Below are positions 4,072 to 6,146 of a DNA stretch of 6,146 nucleotides, piece by piece; position 1 is the stretch's first letter; the number at the start of each line of letters is the position of its first letter. Below the pieces are notes generated by a model. That model was not told the DNA's origin, searched no databases, and saw only the letters and a list, made by a program, of their open reading frames with translations. Location of the stretch: contig JAFGIC010000058.1 of assembly GCA_016929815.1 (NCBI GenBank), positions 1 to 6,146 of the forward strand, written 5' to 3'. Source of the DNA: Deltaproteobacteria bacterium (GTDB lineage Bacteria > Desulfobacterota > DSM-4660 > Desulfatiglandales > HGW-15). The position numbers were made by a program, and so were the translations under genes.

Positions 4072-6146
4072 TCAATATTCCCTATGGGCTTTAATTATTA
4101 GGAACAATTGCTCTACTATATCGGTTTTGCCTAATACTCCAAACAGCGCCTGTTTGATTGACCTTTCCCTCGTTTCAACACCGCGCCAGCTGTCATGTTT
4201 GACCTGTTTTATTGTTTCATCAATTTTTAATGCCAGATGAAGTGTCGGATCGCTTGGGGATTCCCATTCGGATGGTGACTCACATACACCCGCCAGACCT
4301 TTTGTGTCCACTTCAATTTTAAGTTGATTATAAATTGCCCTTTTCCCCGGCGTATCCAGATCTTTGGGCGTGTCGTCCGCCAATCCGGCAGCAATATTTT
4401 TTGCAAGCTCTGCAATGCGTTTGAGGTATTCTTCATACTCAATCGCCTTTTCCTTTCTCAGGGCTATAATTTCGTCCAACAGGGCAGACATCTTTTCATA
4501 AAAGGCAGGGTCGTTAAGATGCTCTTTAATTATCTTGCTGCGGATATTATTCTCAATGGACTCAGAAATGGCATCCTTATTTCCCCTTAATCCGCCAAGC
4601 TGACTTGCAATGGCGTTAGCAATACCGGTTTTAACGATCAGGTCTATAAGGGGCATATCATCGAATGGAGATATCTTCCTTGGTTCATCTGCCTCGATGT
4701 ATGTGTCTATCAGATGTCGCATATCCGCTTCATAGGTCTTAAGGTCAAGGGATTCTCCACTTGCATTGCGGATGATCTCCCTGAGGTTCAGATAATGGGT
4801 TATCTTCTCTTTGATCCTGGAGATATCCTTTTCATTGTAACCGGATGTATCCAGTTCATCCGAGATGTTTGCATAGGAACGGACTAGGGTTGCTGTTGCC
4901 TTATACAATGCAGCCCGCTGGGGCTCCCTTTCCTGTAAGTCTGTTTGAATCTCCGTGTTCCCGCAGAAATAATGTATATGCTCCAGTTCACCCTTTGGAG
5001 GCTCAACTGGTTCGCATAAGAGGTCAAGGGCCTCAATAGCGCTGTCAAGCCGCTCCCTGCCTTTATTCAAACGATCATAGAGAAGCACATCAGGATCAGA
5101 ACCGCCGGAGCTGTTGTCCAGTTCGGAGGTATATACCGATATGGCATTCTCTACCTTCCTGAACAGGTCTTTGTAGTCAACAATATAGCCGAACTCCTTA
5201 TCATCGCCGTCCAGCCTGTTTGTGCGGCAGATGGCCTGAAAAAGCCCATGGTCCCGCATGCTCTTATCGATATAGAGATAGGTGCATGGCGGGGCATCAA
5301 AACCTGTCAGAAGCTTATCCACTACAATAATCAGCCTCATATTAACCGGTTCTTTTGCAAATAACCTTTTTGCATCATCCTCATAGGTCTCTGTCCTGGT
5401 CATGCCCCGCCTGGCATCGATCTCTTTGAGCAATTCAGCATATGTATCGTAAATAAATTGCTTTTCAGTATCCGTATTGGCACCCGTATCCTCCAGTGTT
5501 ATATCCCTGGTCTGGGGATTATAGGAGGTAACTACTGCACACTTGCCTCTGAGGGGGGTCTCCTGAAACAGTGAATAATATTTGCATGCGTCATAGATGC
5601 TGGAGGAGACCAGCATTGCATTGCCTCGTTCGCTGGACAGACGGGGCTTGACGCTGAAGTCAAAGACCACATCGCTCACAACCCGTTCCATGCGTGATTT
5701 CGAACTGAGGACCTTCTGCATGGTGCCCCATTTTTTCTTCAGTTCATCCTTCTGCCAGTCGTTCAACGCTTTAGTCTTGGTCTCAAACCATGTGTCTATC
5801 TTGTCAATAGATCCCAGCCGCTGGTCTATATCCCTTGCCTCATAGACCAGGTCAAGGACTACCTCGTCTTCCACGGCCTCATTGAATTTATAGGTGTGTA
5901 TATAGCCTCCAAAGACTTCAAAAGTTGTCTGCCTGTCTTCTCTAAGCAACGGGGTCCCTGTGAAGCCCATAAAAACCGCGTTCTTCATTATTGCCTTCAT
6001 GACCCTGTTCAGTTTGCCGCTCTGGGTGCGATGACATTCATCCACAAAGACAAAAAGTTCTCCCACGGTCCTGGTCGGCTGTGAATCAATTTCTTTAATA
6101 AAGGCATCAAAGTCATCCACACCCTTTCTGCCGAATTTATGGACTA
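4072..6146 (-). CDS. hsdR: Type I restriction enzyme R subunit (HsdR), C-terminal part
   Basis: This is the ATP-dependent DNA translocase and endonuclease subunit of a type I restriction system, which cuts unmethylated DNA far from its recognition site as part of the HsdR2M2S complex. About 690 residues are visible; the frame stays open to the right edge, so the PD-(D/E)XK nuclease domain and Walker A motif (typically 300-400 residues) lie outside. Counting from the GTG at 6118-6120, an internal codon, helicase motif II is VDECHR (26-31), motif III GFTGTP (52-57), a motif IV-like AMLVSSS (168-174), motif V LLTGFDAP (270-277) and motif VI QAICRTNR (295-302) with Arg299 and Arg302 as probable arginine fingers, followed by FGYIVDYKD. 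The rest is the helical C-terminal domain, ending SWRGVETRERSIKQALF...REY, the usual end of this subgroup. No frameshift or internal stop is seen. The metallopeptidase gene follows at once; hsdM/hsdS are expected upstream. Confidence 0.95.
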   Translation of the reverse strand, partial: VHKFGRKGVDDFDAFIKEIDSQPTRTVGELFVFVDECHRTQSGKLNRVMKAIMKNAVFMGFTGTPLLREDRQTTFEVFGGYIHTYKFNEAVEDEVVLDLVYEARDIDQRLGSIDKIDTWFETKTKALNDWQKDELKKKWGTMQKVLSSKSRMERVVSDVVFDFSVKPRLSSERGNAMLVSSSIYDACKYYSLFQETPLRGKCAVVTSYNPQTRDITLEDTGANTDTEKQFIYDTYAELLKEIDARRGMTRTETYEDDAKRLFAKEPVNMRLIIVVDKLLTGFDAPPCTYLYIDKSMRDHGLFQAICRTNRLDGDDKEFGYIVDYKDLFRKVENAISVYTSELDNSSGGSDPDVLLYDRLNKGRERLDSAIEALDLLCEPVEPPKGELEHIHYFCGNTEIQTDLQEREPQRAALYKATATLVRSYANISDELDTSGYNEKDISRIKEKITHYLNLREIIRNASGESLDLKTYEADMRHLIDTYIEADEPRKISPFDDMPLIDLIVKTGIANAIASQLGGLRGNKDAISESIENNIRSKIIKEHLNDPAFYEKMSALLDEIIALRKEKAIEYEEYLKRIAELAKNIAAGLADDTPKDLDTPGKRAIYNQLKIEVDTKGLAGVCESPSEWESPSDPTLHLALKIDETIKQVKHDSWRGVETRERSIKQALFGVLGKTDIVEQLFLIIKAHREY
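4079..4084 (-). promoter_or_regulatory. Ribosome binding site of the metallopeptidase, inside the end of hsdR
   Basis: TAGGGA on the minus strand lies within the last hsdR codons, nine bases before the ATG at 4067-4069. The start is two bases beyond the hsdR stop (TGA, 4072-4074), an arrangement that favours translational coupling by terminating ribosomes. It decides for the ATG over the upstream TTG. Confidence 0.5.

Noticed and set aside
6118..6120. GTG as the start codon of the right-hand gene
   Set aside because: The frame is open upstream to the window edge and the protein would begin just before helicase motif II, so this Val codon is internal to hsdR.

Overview
All genes in this window lie on the minus strand. 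In transcription order (right to left) they are: the C-terminal two thirds of a type I restriction enzyme R subunit (hsdR, entering from the right edge); a YgjP-like zinc metallopeptidase gene whose start abuts the hsdR stop; an AT-rich gap of about 200 bases; a lipoprotein glycoside hydrolase family 3 (GH3) beta-glycosidase; a gap of about 220 bases filled with short repeats and hairpins; and the N-terminal part of a sodium:solute symporter that runs off the left edge. There are no RNA genes, transposases or CRISPR arrays.

The organism is a Gram-negative type bacterium. The GH3 enzyme has a lipobox signal peptide with no Asp after the acylated Cys, which suits an outer-membrane or periplasmic lipoprotein. 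Base composition is intermediate in the sugar genes and visibly lower in the restriction genes. The heptad-repeat and GC-hairpin style of the 599-822 gap recalls Desulfobacterota/Nitrospirota-like environmental genomes, but this is memory-based inference and the lineage is uncertain.

Region 3356-6146 is the tail of a type I restriction-modification operon. HsdR is the ATP-driven translocase and nuclease subunit; its nuclease domain and Walker A motif, and any hsdM and hsdS, lie beyond the right edge. The co-translated YgjP-like peptidase is a recurrent but poorly understood companion of such operons. Region 1-3153 is a small sugar-use module: the lipoprotein GH3 would release monosaccharides outside the inner membrane, and the Na+-coupled symporter would import them.

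The gap between the two modules (3154-3355) is the best regulatory stretch. It holds an 18-bp near-perfect palindrome, a possible -10 box, three GCCAATT copies spaced 9 and 11 bases apart, and a TTGGCAG/CTGCCAA inverted repeat close to the GH3 ribosome binding site. I found no clearly new system; the peptidase coupled to HsdR and this regulatory array are the two points most worth checking.
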